NCBI GenBank assembly: GCA_001797315.1 | Contig: MGPC01000006.1 | Span: 1 to 64,000 of the forward strand | DNA length: 64,000 nt | DNA from: Curvibacter sp. GWA2_64_110 | Lineage (GTDB): Bacteria > Pseudomonadota > Gammaproteobacteria > Burkholderiales > Burkholderiaceae_C | Reading direction: 5' to 3' | Shown here: piece after piece, positions 37,574 to 47,917 of the stretch | Position numbering within the stretch: position 1 is the first letter of the stretch | Layout of the letters: each line of letters starts with the position of its first letter | The notes under the pieces: generated by a model | Database searches by the model: none | The model's input: the letters and a program-made list of their open reading frames with translations, nothing else | What the model was told of the DNA's origin: nothing | Made by a program: the position numbers and the translations under genes

Positions 37574-37638
37574 GCGGCGCACGGGCGGTGCCGGCCGGCA
37601 TCGCCCTGCGGTCTTTCTTTCTCTGACAGGAGCCCTGT

Positions 37639-38151
37639 TTGAAGCGCAATTCGATGGATCGTGTGATCGACACGATCGAGTGGGTGGCCGCGATCTTCGT
37701 CGGCGTGGTCGCCCTCAATATCTTTTTCGCAGTAATCCTGCGCAAGTTCTTCAACACCTCGATTCCGGATGCCTATGACTTCGGCTCGCTGCTGCTGGGC
37801 ATCCTGATCTTCTGGGGCATTGCCGCCACCAGCTACCGCGGCACCCACATCACCGTGGATCTGCTGTGGAGCGCAGGCAACGCCCGCACGAAGCGCTGGA
37901 TCGACATCTTCGCCACGCTGGTGCTGCTGTTCGTGGTGGTGGTGCAGACCTACACCTTGCTGGACAAGGTGCTCATGACCTACCGCGACCACGTGCTCAC
38001 CTACGACCTGCACCTGCCCACCTGGCCCTTTTTTGCCGTGGCCTGGCTGGGCGATGTGGCGGCCGTCCTTCTGATCGCCATTCGCACCTGGCGGCTGATC
38101 TTCCAGCCCGGACTGATCGAAGAGCATCCCGAACAACACACCAGCGAATGA
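37639..38151 (+). CDS. dctQ: TRAP transporter small permease (DctQ family)
   Basis: A 170-residue membrane protein with four hydrophobic segments (about 15-37, 50-70, 90-112, 132-152), as in DctQ. SYRGTHITVDLLWSAGN is the typical G-H-I-x-V-D-L motif. The start is read as TTG at 37639 with AGGAG about seven bases upstream; ATG at 37654 is the alternative. It sits between the binding protein and large permease genes. Confidence 0.9.
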   Translation: MKRNSMDRVIDTIEWVAAIFVGVVALNIFFAVILRKFFNTSIPDAYDFGSLLLGILIFWGIAATSYRGTHITVDLLWSAGNARTKRWIDIFATLVLLFVVVVQTYTLLDKVLMTYRDHVLTYDLHLPTWPFFAVAWLGDVAAVLLIAIRTWRLIFQPGLIEEHPEQHTSE

Positions 38152-38161
38152 GAGTCCTGCC

Positions 38162-39463
38162 TTGAATACCGATATCGTGGCCGTGATCGGCTTTGTTGTT
38201 CTTTTCATCCTCATGCTGCTGCGCGTACCCGTGGGCATGGCCATGGGCCTGGTGGGCGTCACCGGTTATGGCTACATCGTCGGCATGGAACCCGCGCTCA
38301 AGATGGTTGGCCAGACCACCATGCGCACGGTGACCGATCAGAGCTTTGCCGTCATCCCCATGTTCATGCTGATGGGCGCCTTCGTCTCCATCTCGGGCGT
38401 CAGCCGCGAGTTGTTTCGCGCCGCCAACGCCTTCATGGGCCACCTGCGCGGCGGCCTGGGTGTGGCCACGGTGCTGGCCTGCGGCGGTTTCGCCGCCATC
38501 TGCGGTTCCTCGGTCGCCACGGCGGCCACCTTCTCCAAGGTGGCCTATCCCGAGATGCGCCGCTACAACTACCCGAAGTCCTTCGCCACCGGCGTGATCG
38601 CCGCCGGCGGCACGCTGGGCATCATGATCCCGCCCTCGACCGTGCTGGCGGTCTACGCCATCCTGACGCAGCAGGACATCGGCAAGCTGTTCATGGCCGG
38701 GGTCATGCCCGGCCTGCTGGCCATCCTGATGTACATCCTGACCATCTCGCTGATCGTCATGGCCAAACCCGGCTTCCTGCCGGCCGGCGAACGCCGGTCC
38801 TGGCGTGAGCGCCTGGCCAGCCTGAAGGACGTGTGGGCGCCGCTGGCCCTGTTCGTGTTCGTGATCGGCGGCCTCTACGGCGGCCTGTTCACGCCCTCGG
38901 AAGCCGGCGGCATGGGCGCGGCCGGTGCCTTCATCCTGGGCGTGGTACGCCGGCGCCTGAACCTGGCGCAGATCCGCGAAGCCCTGCTGGAGGCCACGCG
39001 CACCTCGGCCGCCGTGTTCACGGTGCTGATCGGCGCGCTGCTGTTCGGCTACTTCCTGACCATCACGCAGACGCCGCAGAAGATCACCGAATTCCTCACC
39101 GGCATGGGCCTGGGCCGCTACGCACTGCTGGCCATCATCATGGGCATGTACCTCGTGCTGGGCTGCCTGATGGACGCCATGGCCATGATCATCCTGACCG
39201 TGCCCATCATCTACCCGCTGATCCTGCAGCTCGGCTTCGACCCGATCTGGTTCGGCGTCATCATCGTGATGACGGTGGAACTCGGCCTGATCCACCCACC
39301 GGTCGGCATGAACGTGTTCGTCATCAAGAGCGTGGTGCAGGACGTGAGCTTCACCACCATCTTCCGCGGCGTGCTGCCGTTTGTCGGCACCGACCTGTTG
39401 CGCCTGCTGATCCTGATCGCCTTCCCGGCCATCGCCCTGTGGCTGCCCGGCCGCATGGGCTGA
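38162..39463 (+). CDS. dctM: TRAP transporter large permease (DctM family)
   Basis: The 433-residue protein has about twelve hydrophobic spans and DctM motifs: LRVPVGMAMGLVG, SFAVIPMFMLMGAF, CGSSVATAATFSKVAYPEM, GIMIPPSTVLAVYAILTQQDIGK and GLIHPPVGMNVFVI. It forms the sodium-coupled transport channel with DctQ. The start is TTG at 38162 (MNTDIVAVIGF), with only a weak GAGAG upstream. It is 10 bp after dctQ. Confidence 0.92.
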   Translation: MNTDIVAVIGFVVLFILMLLRVPVGMAMGLVGVTGYGYIVGMEPALKMVGQTTMRTVTDQSFAVIPMFMLMGAFVSISGVSRELFRAANAFMGHLRGGLGVATVLACGGFAAICGSSVATAATFSKVAYPEMRRYNYPKSFATGVIAAGGTLGIMIPPSTVLAVYAILTQQDIGKLFMAGVMPGLLAILMYILTISLIVMAKPGFLPAGERRSWRERLASLKDVWAPLALFVFVIGGLYGGLFTPSEAGGMGAAGAFILGVVRRRLNLAQIREALLEATRTSAAVFTVLIGALLFGYFLTITQTPQKITEFLTGMGLGRYALLAIIMGMYLVLGCLMDAMAMIILTVPIIYPLILQLGFDPIWFGVIIVMTVELGLIHPPVGMNVFVIKSVVQDVSFTTIFRGVLPFVGTDLLRLLILIAFPAIALWLPGRMG

Positions 39464-39533
39464 GACGGCGGCACCCCGCTCTTTTTCAAATTTCCTCAAT
39501 CACACAACAAGTCATCGAGCTGAAGGAACCAAC

Positions 39534-39647
39534 ATGACTCATCGCACCCGCCCGCCTGCTCCGCCGCACGCTGCTGGTCGCTGCCGCCGACCAGTTGTTT
39601 CGGCACCATCATCAAAGAACGTAAGATCGTTGGCGACTAAGCATTAA
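39534..39647 (+). pseudogene. Possible decayed gene remnant after the TRAP operon
   Basis: A short ORF of 37 codons (MTHRTRPPAPPHAAG...) follows GAAGGAACC, a good ribosome-binding site, with no recognisable product. Reading other frames, a signal-peptide-like ARLLRRTLLVAAAD lies next to a tail CFGTIIKERKIVGD that ends at TAA. This looks like the two ends of a deleted and frameshifted secreted-protein gene, perhaps a periplasmic receptor. This is pattern reading only and could be coincidence. Confidence 0.25.
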
Positions 39648-39695
39648 CCAGCACAGCGCTCCTCGGCCATGAACGGCAGAGGAGCCTCTGATCCC

Positions 39696-40142
39696 ATGAC
39701 TGACACTTCTGCAACGCCCGCTGCCTCGCGGGTCATCGTCTACACCGTGCGCGTCGAGTTCGGCGACTGCGACCCGGCACGCATCGTGTGGTTTCCCAAC
39801 TTCTTCCGCTGGATCGACGCGGCCTCGCGCCACTTCTTCCTGCAGTGCGGCGTGCCGCCCTGGCACGAAACGGAAAAGACCACTGGCCTGATCGGCACCC
39901 CGCTGGTCGACACCCACGCGAAGTTCGTCAAGACCGCCAGCTACGGCGACACGCTGGACATCCACACCAGCGTGGCCGAGTGGCGCGACAAAAGTTTTGT
40001 GCAGCGCTACCGCGTCATGCGCGGCGGCGACCTGATCATGGAATGCGACGAGGTGCGCATCTTCGCCGCCCGCCGCGAAGGCAGCGACACCGGCATCCGC
40101 GCCATTCCGATCCCGGCCGACATCAAGGCCCGGTGTTCGTGA
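39696..40142 (+). CDS. Acyl-CoA thioesterase, 4-hydroxybenzoyl-CoA thioesterase type
   Basis: The 148-residue hotdog-fold protein contains VEFGDCDPARIVWFPNFFRW, the Pseudomonas 4-HBA-CoA thioesterase motif with catalytic D26, and the helix and strands expected (TPLVDTHAKFVKTASYGDTL). It releases free acid from an acyl- or aryl-CoA. Standing last in the oxidoreductase-TRAP cluster, it could hydrolyse the arylacetyl-CoA made there (inference). Start 39696 is by similarity; an in-frame ATG at 39669 is less likely. A terminator starts at its end. Confidence 0.88.
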   Translation: MTDTSATPAASRVIVYTVRVEFGDCDPARIVWFPNFFRWIDAASRHFFLQCGVPPWHETEKTTGLIGTPLVDTHAKFVKTASYGDTLDIHTSVAEWRDKSFVQRYRVMRGGDLIMECDEVRIFAARREGSDTGIRAIPIPADIKARCS

Positions 40143-40179
40143 ACAAAAAAGCCGCCTGTCAGGCGGCTTTTTTGTTCAC
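40139..40179. terminator. Bidirectional terminator between thioesterase and Crp/Fnr genes
   Basis: The inverted repeat GTGAACAAAAAAGCCGCC-tgtca-GGCGGCTTTTTTGTTCAC is perfect over its full length, with A6 and T6 runs, and serves both convergent genes. Confidence 0.93.
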
Positions 40180-40187
40180 GCTGGAAA

Positions 40188-40811
40188 TCACACGCCGGCC
40201 AGCGTGCGCAGGCCGCCCGGGTCAATCACGTTGAGCACGCGGCCGGTGCCGCTGATCAGGCTTTGCTCGCGCAGATGGCGCAGCACGCGCGACAGGGTTT
40301 CGGGCGCGATGCCGAGCTGGGCGGCAATCAGGCGCTTGCGCTGCTGCAACAGCACGGCCAGTACACCCTTGTCGCCCGGTTTGGCATGGCGCAAAAGCCA
40401 CTCGGCACAGCGTGCCTCGGCATCCTTGGCCAGCCGGCTGACCGCCAGTTCGGTCTGGCGCCGGTGCGCCATGGCCACGTCGTTGAGCACCGTGTGCGCT
40501 GCCACCGGCATGGCCGCCAGCGACTGGCGGAACTTGGGCAAGGGAATGCGCCGCATCACGACTTCGCTCTCGGCCACGGCATCCACCGCGCTGGGCAGGT
40601 TCAGCACCGCGGCCGTGGCTTCCAGCCAGAACGGACCTTCGACCTCACCGAGCTGATGCTCCAGAACTTCGCCGTCCAGCACACCCAGCGCCACGCGGCC
40701 GCTTTCGATGTACATGGCCCAGGCGGGCGATGAGCCGCGCTTGAGCAGCACCGAACCGGACGCAACAATACGTCGTTCGGCTGACTGGTCCATGAATTCG
40801 GCGGGTAGCAT
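40188..40811 (-). CDS. Crp/Fnr family transcriptional regulator
   Basis: The 207-residue protein has an N-terminal cyclic-nucleotide-binding-like beta-roll (SGSVLLKRGSSPAWAMYIESGRVAL) and a C-terminal helix-turn-helix (RLIAAQLGIAPETLSRVLRHLREQSLI). There is no Cys cluster, so it is not an oxygen-sensing Fnr; the ligand is unknown. Start 40811 is the ATG nearest to where similarity begins; another in-frame ATG lies 11 codons earlier. It sits between the thioesterase and glycerate kinase genes and may regulate either or neither. Confidence 0.85.
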   Translation of the reverse strand: MLPAEFMDQSAERRIVASGSVLLKRGSSPAWAMYIESGRVALGVLDGEVLEHQLGEVEGPFWLEATAAVLNLPSAVDAVAESEVVMRRIPLPKFRQSLAAMPVAAHTVLNDVAMAHRRQTELAVSRLAKDAEARCAEWLLRHAKPGDKGVLAVLLQQRKRLIAAQLGIAPETLSRVLRHLREQSLISGTGRVLNVIDPGGLRTLAGV

Positions 40812-40901
40812 GGATGCAACTGTGCGCCTCTTGCCGACCCGCAACCTTGAGCAAAATCAAACAACGCCCACGAAATCGGCCGAAGCCGACCCGAAAAAGC
40901 C

Positions 40902-42218
40902 TCACAGCACCAGCAAAGCGCGGAAATCGTTGACGTTGGTGTGGGTCGGCCCGCTCACCACCAGGTCGCCCAGCGGCTGGAAAAAGCCGTAGGCGTCGTT
41001 GCGGTCCAGGTAGCGGTCCACCTTCATGCCCAGTGCCTGCGCCCGCGCCAGCGTGCCCGGTTCGACCCAGGCGCCGGCATTCTCTTCCATGCCGTCGATG
41101 CCATCGGTATCGGCCGCCAGCGCCCAGACGCCGGCCTGCCCCTGCAGCGCTGCCGCCAGGCCCATGCAGAACTCGCCGGCACGGCCGCCGCGGCCGCGTT
41201 GCTCACCCTCAGGCACGGGGCGCACCGTGACGGTGGTCTCGCCGCCGCTCAGGATCACGCACGGTTTGGCAAACGGTTGGTCGCGTTGCGCGACCGCGCG
41301 TGCCAAGGCTGCATGCACCTTGCCCACCTCGCGCGACTCGCCTTCCATCTCGTCACTCAGGATGTAGGCGTGCAGACCAGCCGCTCGCGCGACTGCTGCG
41401 GCCGCCTCCAGCGACTGCTGCGGTGTGGCGATCATGTGCACTTCATGGCCAGCAAACACCGCATCGCCGGGCTTGGGTGTCTCCAGCGTGCCCTGCGCCA
41501 GCATGGCCAGCACGGGCGCCGGCACATCAATCCGATAGCGCTTCAGGATCGCCAGCGCATCGGCGCAGGTCGTGGCATCGGGCACGGTCGGCCCGCTGGC
41601 GATGACCGACGGGTCGTCGCCCGGCACGTCGCTGATGGTCAGCGTCACCACGCGCGCCGGCGCGCAGGCGGCGGCGAGGCGCCCGCCCTTGATGCGCGAG
41701 AGATGCTTGCGCACACAGTTCATCTCGCCGATGTTGGCGCCGCTGTTGAGCAATGCCTTGTTGATGCGCTGCTTCTCCTCCAGCGTCAGGCCCTCGGCCG
41801 GCAGGGTCAGCAAGGCCGAGCCGCCGCCGGAGATCAGGCACAGCACCAGATCGTCCGGCGTCAGCCCCTGCACCAGCGACAGAATGCGCTGCGATGCCGC
41901 CAGTCCGGCGGCATCGGGCACCGGGTGCGATGCTTCCAGCACCTCGATGCGGTGCGGCAGACCGGCCGCCCGCTCAGGGGTATGGTGGTAACGCGTCACC
42001 ACCACGCCCGCAAGCGGCGCATCGGCCGGCCACAGGGCCTCGACCGCCTGCGCCATCGAACCGGCGGCCTTGCCGGCACCGATGACGATGGTGCGCCCCT
42101 TCGGCGGCGGCGGCAGGAAGGCGGCGGTGTTGTGCAGCGGCAGGGCTCGCCGCACGGCGGCTTGGTACAGATGGGTCAGGAACGCGCGCGGCTGGCTGCG
42201 GGGATCAGGGCTTGTCAT
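40902..42218 (-). CDS. ttuD: Glycerate 2-kinase / hydroxypyruvate reductase-annotated protein (MOFRL family)
   Basis: The 438-residue protein belongs to the GckA/TtuD family of type-II glycerate kinases (often annotated hydroxypyruvate reductase). Motifs: VIGAGKAAGSMAQAVE, LISGGGSALLTLPAEGLTL, MNCVRKHLSRIKGGRLA, SDVPGDDPSVIASGPTVPD, and the MOFRL-domain LSGGETTVTV with GRAGEFCMGLAAAL and ALAADTDGIDG. It makes 2-phosphoglycerate from D-glycerate. The gcl-hyi-glxR genes 2 kb away supply glycerate, completing the pathway. Confidence 0.92.
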   Translation of the reverse strand: MTSPDPRSQPRAFLTHLYQAAVRRALPLHNTAAFLPPPPKGRTIVIGAGKAAGSMAQAVEALWPADAPLAGVVVTRYHHTPERAAGLPHRIEVLEASHPVPDAAGLAASQRILSLVQGLTPDDLVLCLISGGGSALLTLPAEGLTLEEKQRINKALLNSGANIGEMNCVRKHLSRIKGGRLAAACAPARVVTLTISDVPGDDPSVIASGPTVPDATTCADALAILKRYRIDVPAPVLAMLAQGTLETPKPGDAVFAGHEVHMIATPQQSLEAAAAVARAAGLHAYILSDEMEGESREVGKVHAALARAVAQRDQPFAKPCVILSGGETTVTVRPVPEGEQRGRGGRAGEFCMGLAAALQGQAGVWALAADTDGIDGMEENAGAWVEPGTLARAQALGMKVDRYLDRNDAYGFFQPLGDLVVSGPTHTNVNDFRALLVL

Positions 42219-42474
42219 TCAATTTGTCTCCTGCCGCCATTGTGCCGTCGTAACCCGGCGGTAACTCGTTTGTATGCATTGGCCATCGGCATCACGGCCG
42301 ATGAAGGCCGCCACCCCGGCCCAGCCCGGCCGCCGGGGCGATGACACGCAAAAGCACAAACTGTCACGTCTGGACACGCAATTTCTCGCCACATGCGGCG
42401 CGATTTGTGGCAAATTCCCATCCATCAACCGCCGCCCCGCCACGCCGGGCGGCTCACAGATGAGGAGAGTTCCC

Positions 42475-42972
42475 ATGCAACAGTCCACTGAACGCCGCCA
42501 GTTGCTGCTGGCCGCCTCGGCCACGGGCATCGCCACCCTGCTGGCGGCCTGCTCGTCGCCGCCCCCGGCGGAACCGAAAGCGGAAGCGCCCCAGCCGGCA
42601 GCGCCGGTGGCAGCCGCGCCACCTGACAAGGTTTCCGTCGCCACCACGCCGCGCGCCTACCGCCGCGACGCCGCCAGCCACCTATACGGCAAGAACGGCG
42701 AGCGCATCTTCAAGGGCAAGCTGCCGCCCTTGCTCTACGCCGTGGGCGTGCTGCAGGTCGAGGTCGACAGCCGCGGCAATGTAATCGGCACCAGCTGGAT
42801 GCGCGCACCGCGCCATGCGCCCGAGGTGATGGCCGAGATCGAACGCACTGTGCGCCAGGCCGCCCCCTTCCCGGCCCCGGTGCGCATGGGCCACGTCACA
42901 TACACCGATACCTGGCTGTGGCACAAGAGTGGCCGCTTCCAGCTCGACACCCTGACCGAAGGCCAGACCTGA
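42475..42972 (+). CDS. Lipoprotein of unknown function, TonB-like C-terminal
   Basis: A 165-residue protein with a lipoprotein signal: RRQLLLAASATGIATLLAAC, lipobox LAAC with the acylated cysteine near residue 26. The leading ERRQLLL has only one arginine pair. A Pro/Ala-rich linker follows, then a small domain with LPPLLYAVGVLQVEVDSRGNV and MAEIERTVRQAAPFPAPVRM, which has the pattern of TonB C-terminal-like domains (energy-transducer family). Start ATG 42475 follows GAGGAG eight bases upstream. It is divergent from the glycerate kinase gene. No function is assigned. Confidence 0.75.
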   Translation: MQQSTERRQLLLAASATGIATLLAACSSPPPAEPKAEAPQPAAPVAAAPPDKVSVATTPRAYRRDAASHLYGKNGERIFKGKLPPLLYAVGVLQVEVDSRGNVIGTSWMRAPRHAPEVMAEIERTVRQAAPFPAPVRMGHVTYTDTWLWHKSGRFQLDTLTEGQT

Positions 42973-42993
42973 TCGTCTGAGCGCCCCACACAC

Positions 42994-43021
42994 AACGGCC
43001 CGCCTGATGCGGGCCGTTTTG
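42994..43021 (+). terminator. Rho-independent terminator after lipoprotein gene
   Basis: AACGGCCCGC-ctgat-GCGGGCCGTTTT forms a perfect stem with a short T-run, 21 bp after the stop codon. Confidence 0.85.
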
Positions 43022-43101
43022 CTTTGGCCATGAGAATGCCAAAGAAACAAACACCATCGCATTTGAAACAATTGGCGCCGCACAAGCCGGCAAAAACCGG
43101 A

Positions 43102-43196
43102 AAACGCCGAGGAACCGGCTTCGCCGGGCCACTGGCGTTGCCCCCTGCAAGGGGGGTGGCGTAGCGACACGAAGTGCGCGCAGCCTGGGGGTGTTC
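43102..43196. repeat. Interspersed ~90-bp GC-rich repeat, copy B
   Basis: From aaacgccgaggaaccggctt to gcgcagcctgggggtgttcc, this is the reverse complement of the element at 17113-17205 with about six differences. It lies between the lipoprotein terminator and the stop of the LysR gene. Confidence 0.85.
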
Positions 43197-43202
43197 CAAT
43201 AC

Positions 43203-44117
43203 TCAAATCTTCGGCAAGTTGTCCCACCAGCGCTCGCCCAGGCGCCCCTGCATGAAGGCGATGAAGGCCAGCACCTTGCCCGGCACCAGCTTGGGCGAAG
43301 GGAACACCGCATGAATCTCCTGCTCCGGCAGGGTGTGGCCCTTGAGCACTTCCACCAGATGGCCGGACTGGAGCGAGTCGCTGGCCACGTAGCGCGGCAT
43401 GGCCGCGATGCCGAAGCCGTTGCGCGCCGCCGCCAGCACGGCCGACAAGTTGTTGGAACGCAGCCGGCCGGCCACCGGCACCGTCACCGTGTCGCCCTTC
43501 GGATTCGTCAGGCGCCAGACGTCGTCGCCCAGCACGCTGCTGTAGATCAGCGCCGGATGCTGGCTCAGATCCATGGCCTGCTTGGGCGTGCCGTGCTTGC
43601 GCAGGTACTTCGGCGCCGCCACCATCACCCAGGGATTGACGCCGAGAAAGCGAGCCCCCAGGGTGGAATCGGCCAGCTTGCCCATGCGGATGGCCAGGTC
43701 GATGCCGTTAGCCACCAGGTCGGTGTAACGGTCCTCGAAGCTCAGGTCGAGCTGCACCTGCGGGTGCTTGGCCATGAACTCCAGCGCCAGCGGCGTGATG
43801 ACGCGCCGCCCGAACGCCACCGAGGTGCCGATGCGCAGCAGGCCCTGCGCCTGGGTCTGGCGCAGGCGCACGATGTTCTCGGCCTCGTCCGACTCGCGCA
43901 CGATGATCTTGCACTTCTCGTAGTACAGGGCACCGGATTCCGTGACGCTGACGCCGCGCGTGTTGCGGTTGAGCAGGCGCACCTTCAGGCGCGCCTCGAT
44001 GCTGGCCACCATCTTGGTCACGGTGGGCTGCGTGATGGAGAACTCGCGCGCGGCGCGCGAAAAACTGCCGGTCTCCACCACCCGCACAAACACATTCATC
44101 GCATGCAGTCGATCCAT
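43203..44117 (-). CDS. LysR family regulator of the glyoxylate operon
   Basis: The 304-residue regulator has an N-terminal winged helix (MNVFVRVVETGSFSRAAREFSITQPTVTKMVASIEARL) and a CrgA/AaeR-like effector domain (LRIGTSVAFGRRVITPLALEFM, FEDRYTDLVANGIDLAIRMG). ATG 44117 is chosen because AGGAG lies seven bases upstream; another ATG six codons earlier is in frame. Divergent from gcl, it probably controls the gcl-hyi-glxR operon from the inverted repeat between them. Confidence 0.9.
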   Translation of the reverse strand: MDRLHAMNVFVRVVETGSFSRAAREFSITQPTVTKMVASIEARLKVRLLNRNTRGVSVTESGALYYEKCKIIVRESDEAENIVRLRQTQAQGLLRIGTSVAFGRRVITPLALEFMAKHPQVQLDLSFEDRYTDLVANGIDLAIRMGKLADSTLGARFLGVNPWVMVAAPKYLRKHGTPKQAMDLSQHPALIYSSVLGDDVWRLTNPKGDTVTVPVAGRLRSNNLSAVLAAARNGFGIAAMPRYVASDSLQSGHLVEVLKGHTLPEQEIHAVFPSPKLVPGKVLAFIAFMQGRLGERWWDNLPKI

Positions 44118-44133
44118 CACCTTCTCCTGATCC

Positions 44134-44148
44134 ATTCCAATATGGAAT
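44134..44148. promoter_or_regulatory. Putative LysR operator upstream of gcl
   Basis: ATTCC-aatat-GGAAT is a perfect inverted repeat containing T-N11-A, the LysR-box form. It is 17 bp from the LysR start and about 90 bp from the gcl start; a half-site ATGGAATCC recurs near 44216. Confidence 0.6.
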
Positions 44149-44236
44149 AGATGTTATGGACGGCAGCCGTCTTCCGCAAGTGCACAGGAGTTCATACAGT
44201 CCGCCCATCGTTTGATGGAATCCGAGGAGATATGAC

Positions 44237-46024
<1,788 letters not shown>

Positions 46025-46052
46025 TACAGGAAGACAACGGAGATTCATTGAG

Positions 46053-46832
46053 ATGCCCAAATTTGCAGCCAACCTGACCATGCTGTTCAACGAAGTGCCC
46101 TTCATGGAGCGCTTCGCCGCAGCCAAGGCGGCCGGGTTCGAGGCGGTGGAATACCTGTTCCCCTACGCTTTTGACAAGAACGAACTGACGCAAGCCCTCA
46201 AGGCCAACGGCCTGAAGCAGGTGCTGCACAACCTGCCGGCCGGCGACTGGGATGCGGGTGAGCGCGGCATTGCCTGCCACCCCGACCGCGTGGACGAATT
46301 CCGCGCCGGCGTGGACAAGGCCATCGACTACGCCACCGCCCTGGGCTGCCCGCAGGTGAACTGCCTGGCCGGCAAGCTGCCCGCCGGCGTTGCCCGCGAG
46401 CAGGCGCAGGCCACCTTCGTCGCCAACCTGAAGTTCGCCGCCGACAAGCTCAAGGCCGCCGGCATCAAGCTGCTGATCGAGCCGATCAACAGCTACGACA
46501 TCCCGGGCTTCTTCCTCAACACCACGGCGCAGGCCGCCGCCATCCTGGACGCGGTGGGCAGCGACAACCTGTACATCCAGTACGACCTCTACCACGCGCA
46601 GCGCATGGAGGGCGAACTGGCCGCCACGGTGCAGAAGTACCTGCCGCGCATCGCCCACGTCCAGCTGGCCGACAACCCGGGCCGCAACGAGCCCGGCACC
46701 GGCGAAATCAACTATGCTTTCCTGTTCCGCCACCTCGACGCCATCGGCTACACCGGCTGGATCGGCTGCGAGTACAAGCCCAAGACCAGCACGGTCGAGG
46801 GCCTGGGCTGGATCAAGAACCTGACTAAATAA
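46053..46832 (+). CDS. hyi: Hydroxypyruvate isomerase
   Basis: The 259-residue TIM-barrel protein interconverts hydroxypyruvate and tartronate semialdehyde. MPKFAANLTMLFNEVPFMER, AGFEAVEYLFPY, LLIEPINSYDIPGFFL with the metal-binding Glu, YIQYDLYHAQRMEGEL and HVQLADNPGRNEPGTGEINY are all family stretches. It begins 28 bp after gcl, with GGAG upstream. Confidence 0.95.
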   Translation: MPKFAANLTMLFNEVPFMERFAAAKAAGFEAVEYLFPYAFDKNELTQALKANGLKQVLHNLPAGDWDAGERGIACHPDRVDEFRAGVDKAIDYATALGCPQVNCLAGKLPAGVAREQAQATFVANLKFAADKLKAAGIKLLIEPINSYDIPGFFLNTTAQAAAILDAVGSDNLYIQYDLYHAQRMEGELAATVQKYLPRIAHVQLADNPGRNEPGTGEINYAFLFRHLDAIGYTGWIGCEYKPKTSTVEGLGWIKNLTK

Positions 46833-46849
46833 AAGACTGAGATAGAGAC

Positions 46850-47758
46850 ATGACCAAATCCGGACTCAAAGTAGGCTTCATCGGCCTGGGCATCATGGGC
46901 ACGCCCATGGCCATGAACCTGATCAACGGCGGCCACGTGCTGTTCGTCAACACGCGCAGCAAGGTTGCGCCGGAACTGGCGGAAGCCGGTGCCACGGTGT
47001 GCACCTCCCCGGCCGGTGTGGCCGAGCGCGCCGACATCATCTTCACCATGGTGCCCGACACCCCTGATGTGGAGAAGGTGCTGTTTGGCGACAACGGCGT
47101 GGCCCAGGGCCTCAAGGGCGCCAAGGGCAAGGTGGTGGTGGACATGAGCTCCATCGACCCGATCGCCACCAAGGCCTTCGCCAAGAAGATCAACGAACTC
47201 GGCTGCGACTACCTCGACGCCCCGGTCTCCGGCGGCGAAGTGGGCGCCAAGGCCGCCTCACTCACCATCATGGTGGGCGGCGAGCAGGCCGTGTTCGACC
47301 GCGTCAAGCCGCTGTTCGACCTGATGGGCAAGAACATCAACCTGATCGGCGGCAACGGCGACGGCCAGACCTGCAAGGTGGCCAACCAGATCATCGTGGC
47401 GCTGAACATCGCCGCCGTGAGCGAAGCGCTGGTGTTCGCCTCCAAGGCCGGCGCCGACCCGGCCAAGGTGCGCGCAGCGCTGATGGGCGGCTTCGCCTCC
47501 TCGCGCATCCTGGAAGTGCACGGCGAGCGCATGGTCAAGCGCACCTTCAACCCGGGCTTCCGCATCGCGCTGCACCAGAAGGACCTCAACCTGGCCCTGC
47601 AAGGCGCCAAGTCGCTCAAGATGGCGCTGCCGCAGACCGCCAACGCCGCCCAGCTGATGCAGGCCTGCGCCGCCCTCGGCCACGACCAGGCCGACCACTC
47701 GGCGCTGGTGAAGGCCATCGAGGCCCTGGCCAACCACAAGGTCGCGCCCGACGCCTGA
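46850..47758 (+). CDS. glxR: 2-hydroxy-3-oxopropionate reductase (tartronate semialdehyde reductase)
   Basis: The 302-residue beta-hydroxyacid dehydrogenase reduces tartronate semialdehyde to D-glycerate. KVGFIGLGIMGTPMAMNLI is the NAD(P)-binding start, VDMSSIDPIATK and LDAPVSGGEVGAK the substrate segments, and KVANQIIVALNIAAVSEAL holds the catalytic lysine. It is 17 bp after hyi. A terminator lies about 100 bp beyond. Confidence 0.95.
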   Translation: MTKSGLKVGFIGLGIMGTPMAMNLINGGHVLFVNTRSKVAPELAEAGATVCTSPAGVAERADIIFTMVPDTPDVEKVLFGDNGVAQGLKGAKGKVVVDMSSIDPIATKAFAKKINELGCDYLDAPVSGGEVGAKAASLTIMVGGEQAVFDRVKPLFDLMGKNINLIGGNGDGQTCKVANQIIVALNIAAVSEALVFASKAGADPAKVRAALMGGFASSRILEVHGERMVKRTFNPGFRIALHQKDLNLALQGAKSLKMALPQTANAAQLMQACAALGHDQADHSALVKAIEALANHKVAPDA

Positions 47759-47859
47759 AACCGGCCCAACAGCCCGCCCCCGACGCACCCGGCCCCCTGT
47801 CTTTCCAGACGGGGCGCCGGGTGCTATCATTTTGAGACCGCATAACCCCGCATCAAGTG

Positions 47860-47894
47860 GGCCGGAGCCTGATTCTGCTCTGGCCTTCTTTTTT
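47860..47894 (+). terminator. Terminator after the gcl operon
   Basis: GGCCGGAGC-ctgattct-GCTCTGGCC forms a nine-base stem with one G-T pair and is followed by ttctttttt. Confidence 0.75.
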
Positions 47895-47917
47895 ATGTGC
47901 CGAACTGGAGAACGCCG

